Assembly: GCF_003149675.1 (NCBI RefSeq)
Contig: NZ_LWMS01000010.1
Location: 1-64,000 of the forward strand
Reading direction: 5' to 3'
DNA from: Methanosphaera cuniculi
Lineage (GTDB): Archaea; Methanobacteriota; Methanobacteria; Methanobacteriales; Methanobacteriaceae
Length of the DNA stretch: 64,000 bases
Shown here: piece by piece, positions 1-9,748 of the stretch
Numbering within the stretch: position 1 is the stretch's first letter
How the letters are laid out: each line of letters opens with the position of its first letter
Notes under the pieces: generated by a model
The model's input: the letters and a program-made list of their open reading frames with translations, nothing else
Database searches by the model: none
What the model was told of the DNA's origin: nothing
Translations under genes and position numbers: made by a program

Positions 1-121
1 CCAGTCCTAAGGGTAAGTTATCCACGTGTTACTGAGCCGTACGCCATGAATATAAATTCATTCAACTTGCATGGCTTAATCGAATCCCAATAGCAGTATC
101 TTCCGCCAGGATCAAACGGAT
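1..121 (-). rRNA. 16S ribosomal RNA, 5' end (partial)
   Basis: Read on the minus strand this begins TCCGTTTGATCCTGGCGGAAG, the conserved start of archaeal 16S rRNA. It continues through the universal ACGGCTCAGTAACACGTGG region and runs off the left edge of the window. Only about 120 nt of the gene are present. The exact mature 5' end is uncertain by a few bases. Confidence 0.95.
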
Positions 122-598
122 TTACACAATTATTTGTAAATCAGTCCTATCATAGCAGATATTTTGTATTTACACACTGTTTTTATCTTCTCTTTAGAAG
201 TATTTTTTTGAAGTAAACTTAAAAAAAATTATAGCAGTTCTTTTGTTAACACTTTTTTCGTGTTACACCACTAATTCAATTAACACAATTGCATTAATTG
301 TCTACTTGCTTTTTTTGCGTTTAACGTACTTTGAACTAAATCATTTCTCTATGTCAGTTGACATGTTTGAAACTTTCTTTTAGCTCTCATTAATAAAAGT
401 TATTTATTAAAATGTTTTTATCGCTACAATTGGAAAAACTACAAATCATTACTTAAAAAATCTTAGTGATTTTCTTATGTTCATGTGTCTCGCTTTTTGT
501 AGCACATACTATTATCAACGAACCAAATCTAACAAGATAATTAGAAAATATTACATAAATATTTTTATGGATAATGTTTTACATAAGTATATAATATT
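122..598 (-). promoter_or_regulatory. 16S rRNA leader and promoter region
   Basis: This gene-free stretch separates the 16S 5' end (minus strand) from the divergent ORF at 599. On the minus strand it should hold the rRNA promoter, leader and 5' half of the 16S processing stem. A TATA-like AATATTTATG lies near 555-566 (minus strand) and is a candidate promoter. I cannot assign the bulge-helix-bulge processing site because the other half lies outside the window. Confidence 0.5.
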
Positions 599-910
599 AT
601 GTTATTAATTCAAAAAGATGACTCTAAGAGTAATTTTATAAAAAATTTATATAAAGAAAATAAGATCATATTTGAAAAAACTACTCTTATTTCAAATAAT
701 TTAAAATATGTTATATGTTATTTTAGTAGTGAGGATTATTATTATGTGTATATTTATAATTACATTGATAATATGACATATAGTTGTGTTAATTTTAAGA
801 AATTATCAAATTCTACACTTAGATATTTTAACATGCAAAAAGATGATACTTATGATGATTGGTTTAAAAATAGTTTCCGTTGTCTTTCACATATTGTAGG
901 TTATAAATAA
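599..910 (+). CDS. hypothetical protein (103 aa)
   Basis: An open frame of 103 residues, rich in Asn, Lys, Tyr and Ile, transcribed divergently from the rRNA genes. I recognise no domain. There is no clear ribosome binding site before the ATG; AT-rich TATA-like sequence lies 10-40 nt upstream, so a leaderless transcript is possible. There is no signal peptide or membrane segment; the Tyr/Asp-rich middle suggests a small soluble protein. It could be a lineage-specific gene or a chance ORF in AT-rich DNA. Confidence 0.45.
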   Translation: MLLIQKDDSKSNFIKNLYKENKIIFEKTTLISNNLKYVICYFSSEDYYYVYIYNYIDNMTYSCVNFKKLSNSTLRYFNMQKDDTYDDWFKNSFRCLSHIVGYK

Positions 911-955
911 AAGGAGACTTTATCTAATTATATGATAACTTCTCCTCTATAAATA

Positions 956-1342
956 TTAGTCTTTTATTATTATTTTTTCATATTGTGGATATTTTTTGAT
1001 AAATTCTAGTACTTCCTTATCTATGAATTCGAACCATTCTTCATGTGATATATCACGTGAGAAGTGTTTTAGTTTCATATGATTTCGTTCTTCTTCTAAT
1101 TGTTGTCTTTTTTGTTTGCATTCTTCTGCTATGTTTGGAAGTTCTATTTTATCATACATGTTTCCTTTACATGCAACATTTAGATCTTCAAATTCTAGTG
1201 GTATTGTTTCACCATTAGTATGTAGTAGTACTACTATTTCTTCAAAGTTTTCAGCAAGTATTTTATAGTCTATTGTTATACTATTATATGTACTGCTTTT
1301 TTCTGTCATACTTTCAAGTTTTTCATAATTCCAGTTAATCAT
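956..1342 (-). CDS. hypothetical protein (128 aa)
   Basis: An acidic soluble protein with a helical, Glu/Lys-rich middle (CKQKRQQLEEERNHMKLK, about residues 75-92) and no membrane segment. The start is supported by AAAGGTTGAT about 5 nt before the ATG. Its 3' end faces the ORF ending at 910, so the two are convergent. I do not recognise the family. The good ribosome binding site and ordinary composition make it likely to be a real gene. Confidence 0.65.
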   Translation of the reverse strand: MINWNYEKLESMTEKSSTYNSITIDYKILAENFEEIVVLLHTNGETIPLEFEDLNVACKGNMYDKIELPNIAEECKQKRQQLEEERNHMKLKHFSRDISHEEWFEFIDKEVLEFIKKYPQYEKIIIKD

Positions 1343-1428
1343 TTTAAATCAACCTTTCTATATTTCTAGTTTAAATTTTATTTTTTATCATATTTAGTTG
1401 TTTATTTCAATTTTTTATGTGTTGTGTG

Positions 1429-1436
1429 TTTATATA
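1429..1436 (+). promoter_or_regulatory. TATA box for a probably leaderless transcript
   Basis: TTTATATA starts 32 nt before the ATG at 1461. Archaeal transcription normally starts about 27 nt from the TATA centre, which falls almost on the start codon. No Shine-Dalgarno-like sequence lies between, so the mRNA is probably leaderless. Confidence 0.4.
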
Positions 1437-1460
1437 GTTTATTTTATAAATGTATGATGT

Positions 1461-1802
1461 ATGAGAAATAAAAACTTAGTAATAGTTATTGTTGCTATTG
1501 TTCTTGTTTTAATAGTCTTTATTAGTAATGGTGGAATTAATTTTAACATGTCAGATAATGACACAAATTCCTCAGATAATAATACCACTACTGATAATTC
1601 AAGCTATAATAGTAGCAGTAATGATGACAATAATAATGGTAATGATCATAATGAATTAAGTCCACAATCTGATGATTCACAACAGAATCAAGCTGGAGAC
1701 TCTAAAGCCAAACCATCTAATGGTGGATCTCAATCTAATGGTCAACCACAACAACAAGCAAATGCTAAAGTAAGCAGTAGTGACTCAAGTAATGATAATT
1801 AA
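1461..1802 (+). CDS. membrane-anchored Ser/Asn/Gln-rich surface protein (113 aa)
   Basis: Residues 4-22 form one hydrophobic segment (uncleaved signal or membrane anchor). The rest is low-complexity sequence rich in Ser, Asn, Asp and Gln with many N-x-S/T sequons (for example NSS, NTT, NSS), typical of a disordered, possibly N-glycosylated extracellular tail. There is no lipobox and no recognisable enzyme domain. Likely a small cell-surface or pseudomurein-associated protein; the function is unknown. A TATA box 30 nt upstream suggests a leaderless mRNA. No operon partner is evident. Confidence 0.6.
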   Translation: MRNKNLVIVIVAIVLVLIVFISNGGINFNMSDNDTNSSDNNTTTDNSSYNSSSNDDNNNGNDHNELSPQSDDSQQNQAGDSKAKPSNGGSQSNGQPQQQANAKVSSSDSSNDN

Positions 1803-2273
1803 ATAAATTACTTTTTATTACTACTTTTACTTTTTTTATTAGCCCCTTATTTTTTCATGATTCTATTCGTTTTTTGCTTTAATTATTTTTTAAAATCTTT
1901 TTCAAAATTTATTAAGTATTTTCATCACATTTTTTTAAAAAAAATAACTTAAATAGGACTTATATATAAATTATTTGATTAAATAAACTAAAAATTATAT
2001 AAAAAACAATAATAACACTTCTTAAAAAAAATAAAATATTTTAAATACTATTACAGTAAAATATATAAATTGTAATTCCAATTTGACTCAAATAATTTAT
2101 TAAACAAAGTTATAATTAAATATAACATAGAAAAAAGCTTTAATAAATTATCAGATAAAAACATGGAAAAAAAATAAAAAAATTATAATATTTTAAAATT
2201 TACATTATTCTTTCCCAATTTTTTTATTTTAAGAAAGAAAAAAAACCAAATATAATTTTAAAATATCGATAAA
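1803..2273. other. gene-free AT-rich region
   Basis: About 470 bases without a supportable ORF. It is mostly poly-A/T runs. The palindromic ATATTTTAAAAT-like words near 2190-2204 and 2253-2268 are probably just AT-rich composition and the promoter of the gene at 2274. Confidence 0.5.
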
Positions 2274-2747
2274 ATGATAAATAAAAAAATCAACCTAACA
2301 AATACAATAAAAAACGAAAGCATCAATACAATTATAAATCTACTAGAAAACCAATACAATGATCAAATAGAATACATCTATGTTGATAAAAGTATACTAA
2401 CAAAAAACAGACAAGACAACCTACTTTTTAAAGAAAAAATATTCATAACAACAGACAACAACAATAACCTACAAATGCTAGATTTCGAACAAAATGAAAA
2501 AGATATACTAAACTTCACACCAAAAGTAGACCTACTAATAATAGACCATCATAACACATCAAACAACTTCACAAAAAACATCATAGATAAACATACAATA
2601 ATCTCAAAAATCCTATCAGATGACACAATATACATAGAAGATGCACTAAATAAACTAAAAATAATAATATCCAAAGATGAAACATACATCTTCAAAGATA
2701 AACAAAACTACAAAAACAACATACCAATGGAATTTAAATATACATAA
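2274..2747 (+). CDS. hypothetical protein (157 aa)
   Basis: A soluble protein dominated by Asn, Ile, Lys and Asp. The only suggestive segment is DLLIIDHHNT at about residues 85-94. It resembles the third (DHH) motif of DHH phosphoesterases, but the DxD and HxxxD motifs expected before it are absent, so I do not assign that family. Codon choice is strongly skewed to A-ending codons (ATA, CTA, ACA), like the trkH genes that follow. No clear ribosome binding site; possibly leaderless. Confidence 0.5.
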   Translation: MINKKINLTNTIKNESINTIINLLENQYNDQIEYIYVDKSILTKNRQDNLLFKEKIFITTDNNNNLQMLDFEQNEKDILNFTPKVDLLIIDHHNTSNNFTKNIIDKHTIISKILSDDTIYIEDALNKLKIIISKDETYIFKDKQNYKNNIPMEFKYT

Positions 2748-2900
2748 TTTAAAAAAATAAATTCTCAATATCTAAAAAATCCTTCTTTTTTTGATTTACA
2801 TTATTTAATAAATAAAAGAGTGAAAAATATTTTTTTTCTATTAAATCTAAAAAATATAAATAACAAAAAAAGAACAAAATAACATATATACCCACAATAA

Positions 2901-2923
2901 TCTCACCCCCAAACCCCTCTTTT
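2901..2923 (+). terminator. candidate terminator: C-rich tract followed by T's
   Basis: TCACCCCC and ACCCCTCTTTT lie about 155 nt after the stop of the preceding plus-strand gene. The same C-tract plus T-tract pattern recurs after other genes in the window and follows their orientation. Confidence 0.35.
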
Positions 2924-3001
2924 AACACAATTTTATTCCCTACTTTTTTATTATATAAAATAATAATATTAATACACTATAAAAAATAAATATTAATAAT
3001 A

Positions 3002-3421
3002 ATGATAAAACTAGACTACTTAACATCAATACTAATGGGCTTATTTATAGGAAGTTTTATACTATTCATAGCACGACTTCTATCATATCCTATATGTGGA
3101 ATAATACTAGCAATAATCATAGCACCACTAGTAGCAGCATTCTTATACAATCCATCAAATAAGAAAAAAGCAAACCACAGATCACTAAGATGCACAGCTT
3201 CAAGCATGCTACTATGTTTCATCTTCAGTATAATACTAGCAACATACTACATACCACAATTTAACACTCTCCTTGGAAGTGCAGACATATCAGCATCAAT
3301 GTCACTAATAATAATCATAGCATTCACAATAATTGGAGGATTCCTCATAGGAAGTATTGGAGGAAGTATCGGAGCTACAATGAGAAATATAGTATCAGTA
3401 ATAACCTTCGAAAGAAAATAA
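3002..3421 (+). CDS. four-helix integral membrane protein (139 aa)
   Basis: Four hydrophobic segments are visible (about residues 8-24, 30-50, 66-86 and 100-122). A basic loop, NPSNKKKANHRS, lies between helices 2 and 3, predicting a cytoplasmic loop. The last helix is Gly-rich (GGFLIGSIGGSIGA), suggesting tight helix packing. I recognise no catalytic motif; it resembles small uncharacterised membrane proteins of methanobacteria. It lies upstream of trkH on the same strand but 235 nt apart, so co-transcription is uncertain. Confidence 0.65.
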   Translation: MIKLDYLTSILMGLFIGSFILFIARLLSYPICGIILAIIIAPLVAAFLYNPSNKKKANHRSLRCTASSMLLCFIFSIILATYYIPQFNTLLGSADISASMSLIIIIAFTIIGGFLIGSIGGSIGATMRNIVSVITFERK

Positions 3422-3655
3422 ACCTCATTTATCTAAAATATCCCCTTTTTACTTTTTTTAAAATAGAATTCAGGTAATTTAGTACATATAATCTTTTTAA
3501 ATGTTTAATTAGATGTTCTTATTTTTTTTATACTCATATTACTATAAATAATAAAATATACAAATAAAAATTTAGAAGTTATACAAAAGAAAAAAATTTT
3601 TTGTATAAAAAAAAAGTAATAAATCAAATAAAAAAAAATAAGGAAACGCTAAAAA

Positions 3656-5155
3656 ATGAACTCATTTTTCATAAACAAACTAAAACCAAGCGAACTTAGA
3701 ACTATTGCTTATTTCACAGGAATAATATGTATAATACTAGGCGTATTTCAACTAATACCAATAATCTTTGCAATAATATACCATGATAACACACACTACA
3801 TCAACTCATTTCTAATATCATCAGCACTAACACTCACCTTAGGATTTATAATACATCACTTCTATAAAAAAGAAACGATCACAGATTTATCACTTAAAGG
3901 AGCATTAATCTTCGTATTTACAATATGGGGCGTAACAGCACTAATATCAGCACTACCATACTACTTTTCAGGAACACTAGGATTTCTAGATTCACTCTTC
4001 CAGTCAATGTCAGGAATAACAACCACAGGATTTTCACTAATAACAGATCCAACAATACCATACTCAATGGCATTCTGGCAAGTCTTCACACAATGGTATG
4101 GAGGACTAGGAATGATACTGCTCATCGTAGCTGTAATTCCATCATCCACAAGCCTAAAAAGATTATACTTTGCTGAAGGTAGAACTGAACAAATGACACC
4201 CAACATACGACACACATCAATGATATTCATAAAATTATACCTGTTTTTATCAGCAATAGGAGTAATACTCTACATACTTGTAGGATTACCACTATTTGAA
4301 GCTTTCTGCTACTCAGCAACAGCAATAGCAACTGGAGGATTTTCAGTATTTCCAGAAAGTGTAAACTACTTCCAAGACTTCTCAATACAACTTGTAACAA
4401 TAATCCTAATGATACTAGGAAGTACAAACTTCATACTAATATACAGAGTACTAACTCGAAACTTTAAATCATACTACAAAGACTCAGAAACAAAAACCAT
4501 GTGGTTTGTAATAATACTAGCAACAGCACTAATAACAATATCACTCCTATCAAATAACATCTATGGCTCTGATATTATACTATCAATGAGACATGCACTA
4601 TTTCAAGCAGTATCAATAATGTCAAGTACAGGATTCAGCTCAACAGACATAAACATGTGGCCACCATTTTGCTACCAAATAATGATAATACTTATGATCT
4701 GTGGAGGAGGAATATGTTCAACATCAAGTGGAATAAAACTATATAACATATACTTACTTTTTAAAGCATTCTGGTGGGAAGGACAAAGCATGTTTCTACC
4801 AAAAAACTCAGTGATAGTAAAACGAATTTATCATGATAAAAAATATATTGACATAACAAACAACGACATCAGATCAGTTCTAATATATGTAATGGTATAC
4901 ATCATGATATTCATACTAGGAGCAACCATAATACTAATATACACACACAACATAGAATTAGCATATACAATATCAGCATCATCACTAGGAAATACAGGAC
5001 TTGGACCAGCATACGTTGGAATAACAGCACCAACTGTTGTAAAAATAGTTATGATAATAGAATTCTGGGTAGGAAGAACAGGAATGTGGCCAATATTACT
5101 ACTAATAGTATATGAAATAAATAAATTAGGGGAAATATCAGAAAAAAATACATAA
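3656..5155 (+). CDS. trkH: Trk-type potassium uptake protein TrkH
   Basis: A 499-residue K+ channel-like subunit of the Trk system, which imports K+ across the membrane under control of a cytoplasmic NAD-binding TrkA subunit. Four pore-loop repeats are visible, each with its filter Gly: SGITTTGFS (~119-127), TAIATGGFS (~221-229), SIMSSTGFS (~317-325) and SSLGNTGLG (~439-447). A conserved EFWVGRTGMWP segment lies near the C-terminus. Full family length, about ten membrane segments. AAGGAAACGCT precedes the ATG. No trkA is nearby. It is followed by a near-copy with long stretches of identical DNA, a tandem duplication. Confidence 0.95.
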   Translation: MNSFFINKLKPSELRTIAYFTGIICIILGVFQLIPIIFAIIYHDNTHYINSFLISSALTLTLGFIIHHFYKKETITDLSLKGALIFVFTIWGVTALISALPYYFSGTLGFLDSLFQSMSGITTTGFSLITDPTIPYSMAFWQVFTQWYGGLGMILLIVAVIPSSTSLKRLYFAEGRTEQMTPNIRHTSMIFIKLYLFLSAIGVILYILVGLPLFEAFCYSATAIATGGFSVFPESVNYFQDFSIQLVTIILMILGSTNFILIYRVLTRNFKSYYKDSETKTMWFVIILATALITISLLSNNIYGSDIILSMRHALFQAVSIMSSTGFSSTDINMWPPFCYQIMIILMICGGGICSTSSGIKLYNIYLLFKAFWWEGQSMFLPKNSVIVKRIYHDKKYIDITNNDIRSVLIYVMVYIMIFILGATIILIYTHNIELAYTISASSLGNTGLGPAYVGITAPTVVKIVMIIEFWVGRTGMWPILLLIVYEINKLGEISEKNT

Positions 5156-5167
5156 AAAAAAATAAAT

Positions 5168-5193
5168 TCACCACCCCCCAACTCTTTTTATTT
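5168..5193 (+). terminator. candidate terminator after trkH
   Basis: CACCACCCCCCAACT followed by CTTTTTATTT, 13 nt after the trkH stop codon. A C-rich tract plus T-rich tract on the coding strand is the pattern seen after several genes here. Confidence 0.45.
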
Positions 5194-5317
5194 GAAATTT
5201 TATTTTTTATACTTTTAAAAATTTGAATATTATAAAGAACATTATTACATAATAATATATAAGAATGAAAAAATCATAAAAGATATAAAAAAAAATTAGT
5301 AGGAAGTATAATAAAAG

Positions 5318-6820
5318 ATGAACTCATTTTTCATAAACAAAATAAAACCAAGCGAACTTAAAACAATCGCATACTTCACAGGAACTATCTGCATAATACT
5401 TGGAATATTCCTACTACTACCAGTAATAATCGCCCTAATATATGACACACCAAAATACACCCAAGCATTTCTAATATCAGCAATAATAACAATAGTTGTT
5501 GGACTACTAATACGAGCAAACTTCACACGAAACAAAATAGGAGAACTATCACTTAAAGGAGCATTAATCTTCGTATTTTCCATATGGGGAGTAACAGCAC
5601 TATTTACCTCACTACCCTACTTCTTTACAGGACTACTAGGACCACTTGATGCAATATTTCAGGGAATGTCATGAATAACAACCACAGGATTTACACTAAT
5701 AGATATCCACCCAATACCACGATCAATCGCATTTTGGGAAGCATTCACACAATGGATTGGTGGACTTGGAGTAATACTACTTATAATATCAGTAATTCCA
5801 TCATCCACAAGTCTAAAAAGACTATACTTTGCTGAAGGTAGAACTGAACAAATGACACCCAACATACGACACACATCAAAAATATTCATAAAACTATACA
5901 TAATTTTAACATTACTAAGCATACTAACCTACCTACTTTTAGGACTACCAAAATTTGAAGCACTATGCTATGCACTAACAGCAATAGCAACTGGAGGATT
6001 TTCAATATTTCCAAGTAGTGTAGATTACTTTAACACACCAGCAATAGAAATTGCAACAATCATTATAATGATAATAGGAAGTACTAATTTCATACTACTA
6101 TATCGACTAATTAAAGGAAACTTCAAATCATACTATAAAGATGTTGAAGTTAAAACAATGTTCATACTAATGGTTATAGCCACAGTATTAATAACAATAT
6201 CACTCCTATCAAATAACATCTATGGCTCTGACATAATAGAAACACTAAGACATGCACTATTTCAGGTAGTATCAGTAATATCAAGTACAGGATTCACATC
6301 AACAGATGTAAATATATGGCCTCCATTTTGCTATCATATAATGATACTACTTATGATCTGTGGAGGAGGAATATGTTCAACAGCAAGTGGAATAAAACTA
6401 TATAATGTATACCTACTTTTTAAATCACTCTGGTGGGAAGGACAACACATATTTCAATCTAAAAATACAATAATACATAAAAAAATATACCATGATCGAA
6501 GAATAATAAACATAACTAACAAAGAAATAAAATCAGTATTCATCTATGCAATACTTTACATAATAATATTCATAATTGGTGCAACAATCATACTCATCTT
6601 TACAAAAGATGTCCAATCAGCATATGTAATATCAGCATCAGCCATAGGAAACATAGGAATAGGACCTGAATCTATAAATATAACAACACCAGCTGTTGTA
6701 AAAATAGTCATGATAATAGAATTCTGGATAGGAAGAATAGGAGTATGGCCAATACTACTAATAATAGTATATGAAATAAATAAAATAAATGGAACACTTG
6801 AAGATAAATTTGAAAAATAA
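5318..6820 (+). pseudogene. trkH: second TrkH, interrupted by an in-frame TGA
   Basis: A tandem paralogue of the preceding trkH. The reading frame is continuous from the ATG at 5318 to 6820 except for one TGA at 5672-5674. It falls inside the first selectivity filter, where the paralogue has GGA (Gly): SGITTTGF becomes S-stop-ITTTGF. A single G-to-T change explains it. The rest, about 381 codons, remains open with the other three filters intact (TAIATGGFS, SVISSTGFTS, SAIGNIGIG), so the lesion is recent or the stop is bypassed. Blocks such as 5832-5879 are identical to 4172-4219, suggesting gene conversion. Product as annotated: a 118-residue fragment plus a C-terminal fragment. Confidence 0.85.
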
Positions 6821-7103
6821 TAAAGGTTAGAAAAAAAAAGTTTATTTTCAAATAAATATCATACCTCCTTTTTCATCTCCCCAAAAAAAAATATTTTACT
6901 ATTTAGATACCTATCTTTCCTTCTTAAATAATTCTCATCATTATCTCTTTTTTTTATAATTAATATGCTAAAATTTTAAACTTTTGTTAAAAAAAATCAA
7001 TTATTTTTCATAAGAAAAAAAATGAGAATATTAAAATTTTATTTTTTTTAATTTAGAAATAATAATATTTAAAAAAAAGAGAAAAAGGTGATGAATAAGG
7101 TAT

Positions 7104-8744
7104 TTAAACATCAATTACAGGTTCTTTAAGATTATTAAAATTTTTAGATCTTGAACTATTTAAACCAATAAGCATTGTTGAACCATTATGTAATACTGAA
7201 GTTACAGCTGGAGTAATCACACCTGATAAACCTAGTAACATAAATAGTGTATTAAATATCACAATCTTTCTATAATTAGAATTAATTAAATCAAGCATTT
7301 GTTGACTTAATAATCTAATAGTTACCAAATCATCTAAACATGGTCTAAGTAAAGTAATATCTGCTACTTCACGTGCTAAATCAGATGAATCTTTCATTGC
7401 AACACTTACATCAGCTGCAGATAATGCTGGTGAATCATTTATACCATCACCTACCATTATTACCTTATTACCCTTAGCTTTAATTTCTTCAACTATATGA
7501 GCTTTATCTTCTGGTAAAACTTGTGATTTATACTCATCAATACCTAATAATTCAGCAGTAGTTGATGCTGCATTTTCAGAATCACCTGTTAACATTATAA
7601 TATTATCAATACCTAATTTTCTAAGTTTACATAATACTTCTTTAGCCTCATCTCGTGGAGGATCATCAATACAGATTATTCCTTTAAGTACTCCATCAAT
7701 ACCAAAATATATTACAGAGTATTTATCTATATGTTCTTCAATAATTTCTTGTTTTTCTTTTGTTATTTCTACTTCTTCATCTTCAACAACAAAATGTCTA
7801 CTACCTAAAACTGTACGTTTTCCAATAAGTGTTGTTACAATTCCATGAGCTACAATATATTCTACCTCAGAGTGTAATTCTTCTCCATGTGATAAATTAC
7901 GTTTTTTCGCTTCATTAGTAATTGCTGTTGCAACACTATGTGGGAAGTGTTCTTCAATACATGCAGCTTGTCTTAATATTTCATCATCTGAAAGTTCACC
8001 TAATGATATTACCTTTGCTACATGAGGACTTGATTTTGTAAGTGTACCTGTTTTATCAAAAATTATAGTATTTGCTGTTGCAAATGCTTCTAAGTATTTT
8101 CCACCTTTAACCACAATTTCACGTTCTGATGCTTCACGCATTGCAGAAATAATTGCTATAGGTGTTGCTAGTTTAATTGCACAAGAATAATCAACAGTTA
8201 ATGCTGATATTGCTTTAATAGAACTACCAGTAATTAAATATGTTAAAGCTGTTATGACAAAATTCCATGGTACAATTGAGTCTGCTAGTTTTTCTGCTTT
8301 ACTTTGAATGGAAGCTTTTGCTTTTTCTGATTTTTTAATCATTTCTATAATTTGATTAATTCTTGTTGATTCATTAATAGCATCAACATTAACAATTATA
8401 TTTCCATCTTCAACAGTTGTACCAGCATAAACTGTTTTTCCCTTATCTTTATGTACTGCTAATGATTCTCCTGTCATTGTAGCTTCATTTATTGCAGCTT
8501 CACCTGATATAATTGTTCCATCAACAGGTATTAGTGATCCTGTTCTTATGATTAGTTTATCATTATCTTTTAGTTTGGTAAATGGTATTTGTATTTCTTT
8601 ACCATCATCTGTTTGTATCCAAACTTTGTTAATGTTTATCATTAAACTATTTTCTAATGAATTTTTTGTTTTCTCAACAGTATATTCTTCTAATATTTCT
8701 GATAATCCTAATAAAAATACAATTGATCCTGAAACATCATACAT
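7104..8744 (-). pseudogene. P1B-type metal ATPase, main part (C-terminal piece of a split gene)
   Basis: Carries nearly all P-type ATPase catalytic motifs: the TGES actuator loop, the phosphorylation site DKTGTLT, HP-like HFPHSVA, the hinge TGDSENAAS and GDGINDSPAL. The membrane metal site is SCA (DYSCAIKLATPIA) instead of the usual CPC, as in a heavy-metal ATPase subgroup paired with DUF6110 proteins. The frame is open upstream of its first ATG to about 8822 and encodes CDVDLLDATSLAV, family sequence that should follow the N-terminal piece at 8810-9214. The two halves are in different frames, so the gene is frameshifted near 8820-8826. The transported metal is not predictable. Confidence 0.85.
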
Positions 8745-8809
8745 TCTTTTAGCTAAAGTTACAGCTAAACTTGTTGCATCAAGTAGATCAACATCACATT
8801 TTAAGTGTT

Positions 8810-9214
8810 TTATACTGTTGATTTAATTATATATGGAATTGACTTACATACTATTATAATTTTATTGATGTTAAATGGTAATAAAAACTTACAAGCATAT
8901 CGTGAAACAATTCTTTTTATAATTTTATTAATATAAATTCTGTTTGTTTCACGTGAAATTTCATCAACTGTTGGTTCTGATTCAGTTAAATCAGATCTTT
9001 TCATGTTAGATAAGTATTTAAGTATTTTTATCTTATTACATGAATATTTAATGTAAATACTACCATTTATTGATGAGACTTTAACTTCTTCAATTCCTTT
9101 TTTTTCACTTAGAGTTTTTGATAATCCATAACCTTGCTCTTTACTAAAAGCGTATTTACCTGCTCTTAGGCGAATAATATTCTTATTATTATCATAAACT
9201 ATTTTATATTTCAT
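8810..9214 (-). pseudogene. P1B-type metal ATPase, N-terminal piece
   Basis: 134 residues that match the N-terminal region of the ATPase whose body lies at 7104-8822. It contains an HMA-like fold (RLRAGKYAFSKEQ ... VKVSSINGSIYIKYS) without the CxxC metal pair, then the linker FLLPFNINKIII ... SIPYIIK that in relatives leads directly into the first membrane helices and a VLDAT motif. That continuation is present but in another frame, after a stop at about 8822. The join lies around an AAATCAACA stretch. It may encode a truncated peptide. A sequencing error cannot be excluded. Confidence 0.8.
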
Positions 9215-9310
9215 TTTGTATTTATCCTTTAAAAATTTAAATTAAAAAAAAATATGATAAAAAAAAAATTTTAGGGTTTTAGATGTTAAAAAAATAATTT
9301 TTTTGTGGTT

Positions 9311-9595
9311 TTATTCTTCGTTTTCTTCTTCTATTTCTTCATCTATTTCTTCTGAATCAAATATTTCAATTTGTCTTTTTTCTTTTGCTTCTGCATGAAT
9401 ATCTTCTGCATCTTCTTTAATTGTTTCTATTTCTGATTCAACAGTATCTTTAAGATTTAATGCTCCAGCTGTTAGGTTAACTGCAAGTTTGTGTGCACAG
9501 TCTGTTTCAGCTACTTTTTTTATTACATAACCAGCTACTATTCCTCCTATGAAGTATTTAACTTTTGTTTCTCCTAAGAAATCTTTTATTGCCAT
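9311..9595 (-). CDS. DUF6110-like small protein linked to the metal ATPase
   Basis: 94 residues beginning MAIKDFLGETKVKYFIGG, with one Gly-rich hydrophobic segment (~13-26), a conserved DCAHKLAV segment (~32-39), and a long acidic helical tail (IKEDAEDIHAEAKEK, then a Glu-rich end). This matches DUF6110 proteins, found beside SCA-motif heavy-metal ATPases. It is the first gene of the unit on the minus strand with the ATPase just downstream (gap ~96 nt). GAGGTAATAATT precedes the ATG. Probably a membrane-associated accessory or metal-binding partner; its biochemical role is not established. Confidence 0.75.
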   Translation of the reverse strand: MAIKDFLGETKVKYFIGGIVAGYVIKKVAETDCAHKLAVNLTAGALNLKDTVESEIETIKEDAEDIHAEAKEKRQIEIFDSEEIDEEIEEENEE

Positions 9596-9748
9596 AATTA
9601 TTACCTCTTTTTTTGTTTTATATTGTTGTTTAAAATTTAATTAAATAATTGTATTATCATATGTGTATTTACTAAAAAAAAATCCTATTTTTTCAATATT
9701 AATATAGAATATTTTTTTTTCACATTTCATATTATATAATTCAAACAT

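Noticed and set aside
2274-2747. DHH phosphoesterase
   Set aside because: Only IIDHHNT resembles the family; the other catalytic motifs are missing.
5672-5674. Selenocysteine or other recoding at the trkH2 TGA
   Set aside because: The paralogue has Gly, not Cys, and no downstream hairpin typical of a recoding element was seen; a point mutation is simpler.
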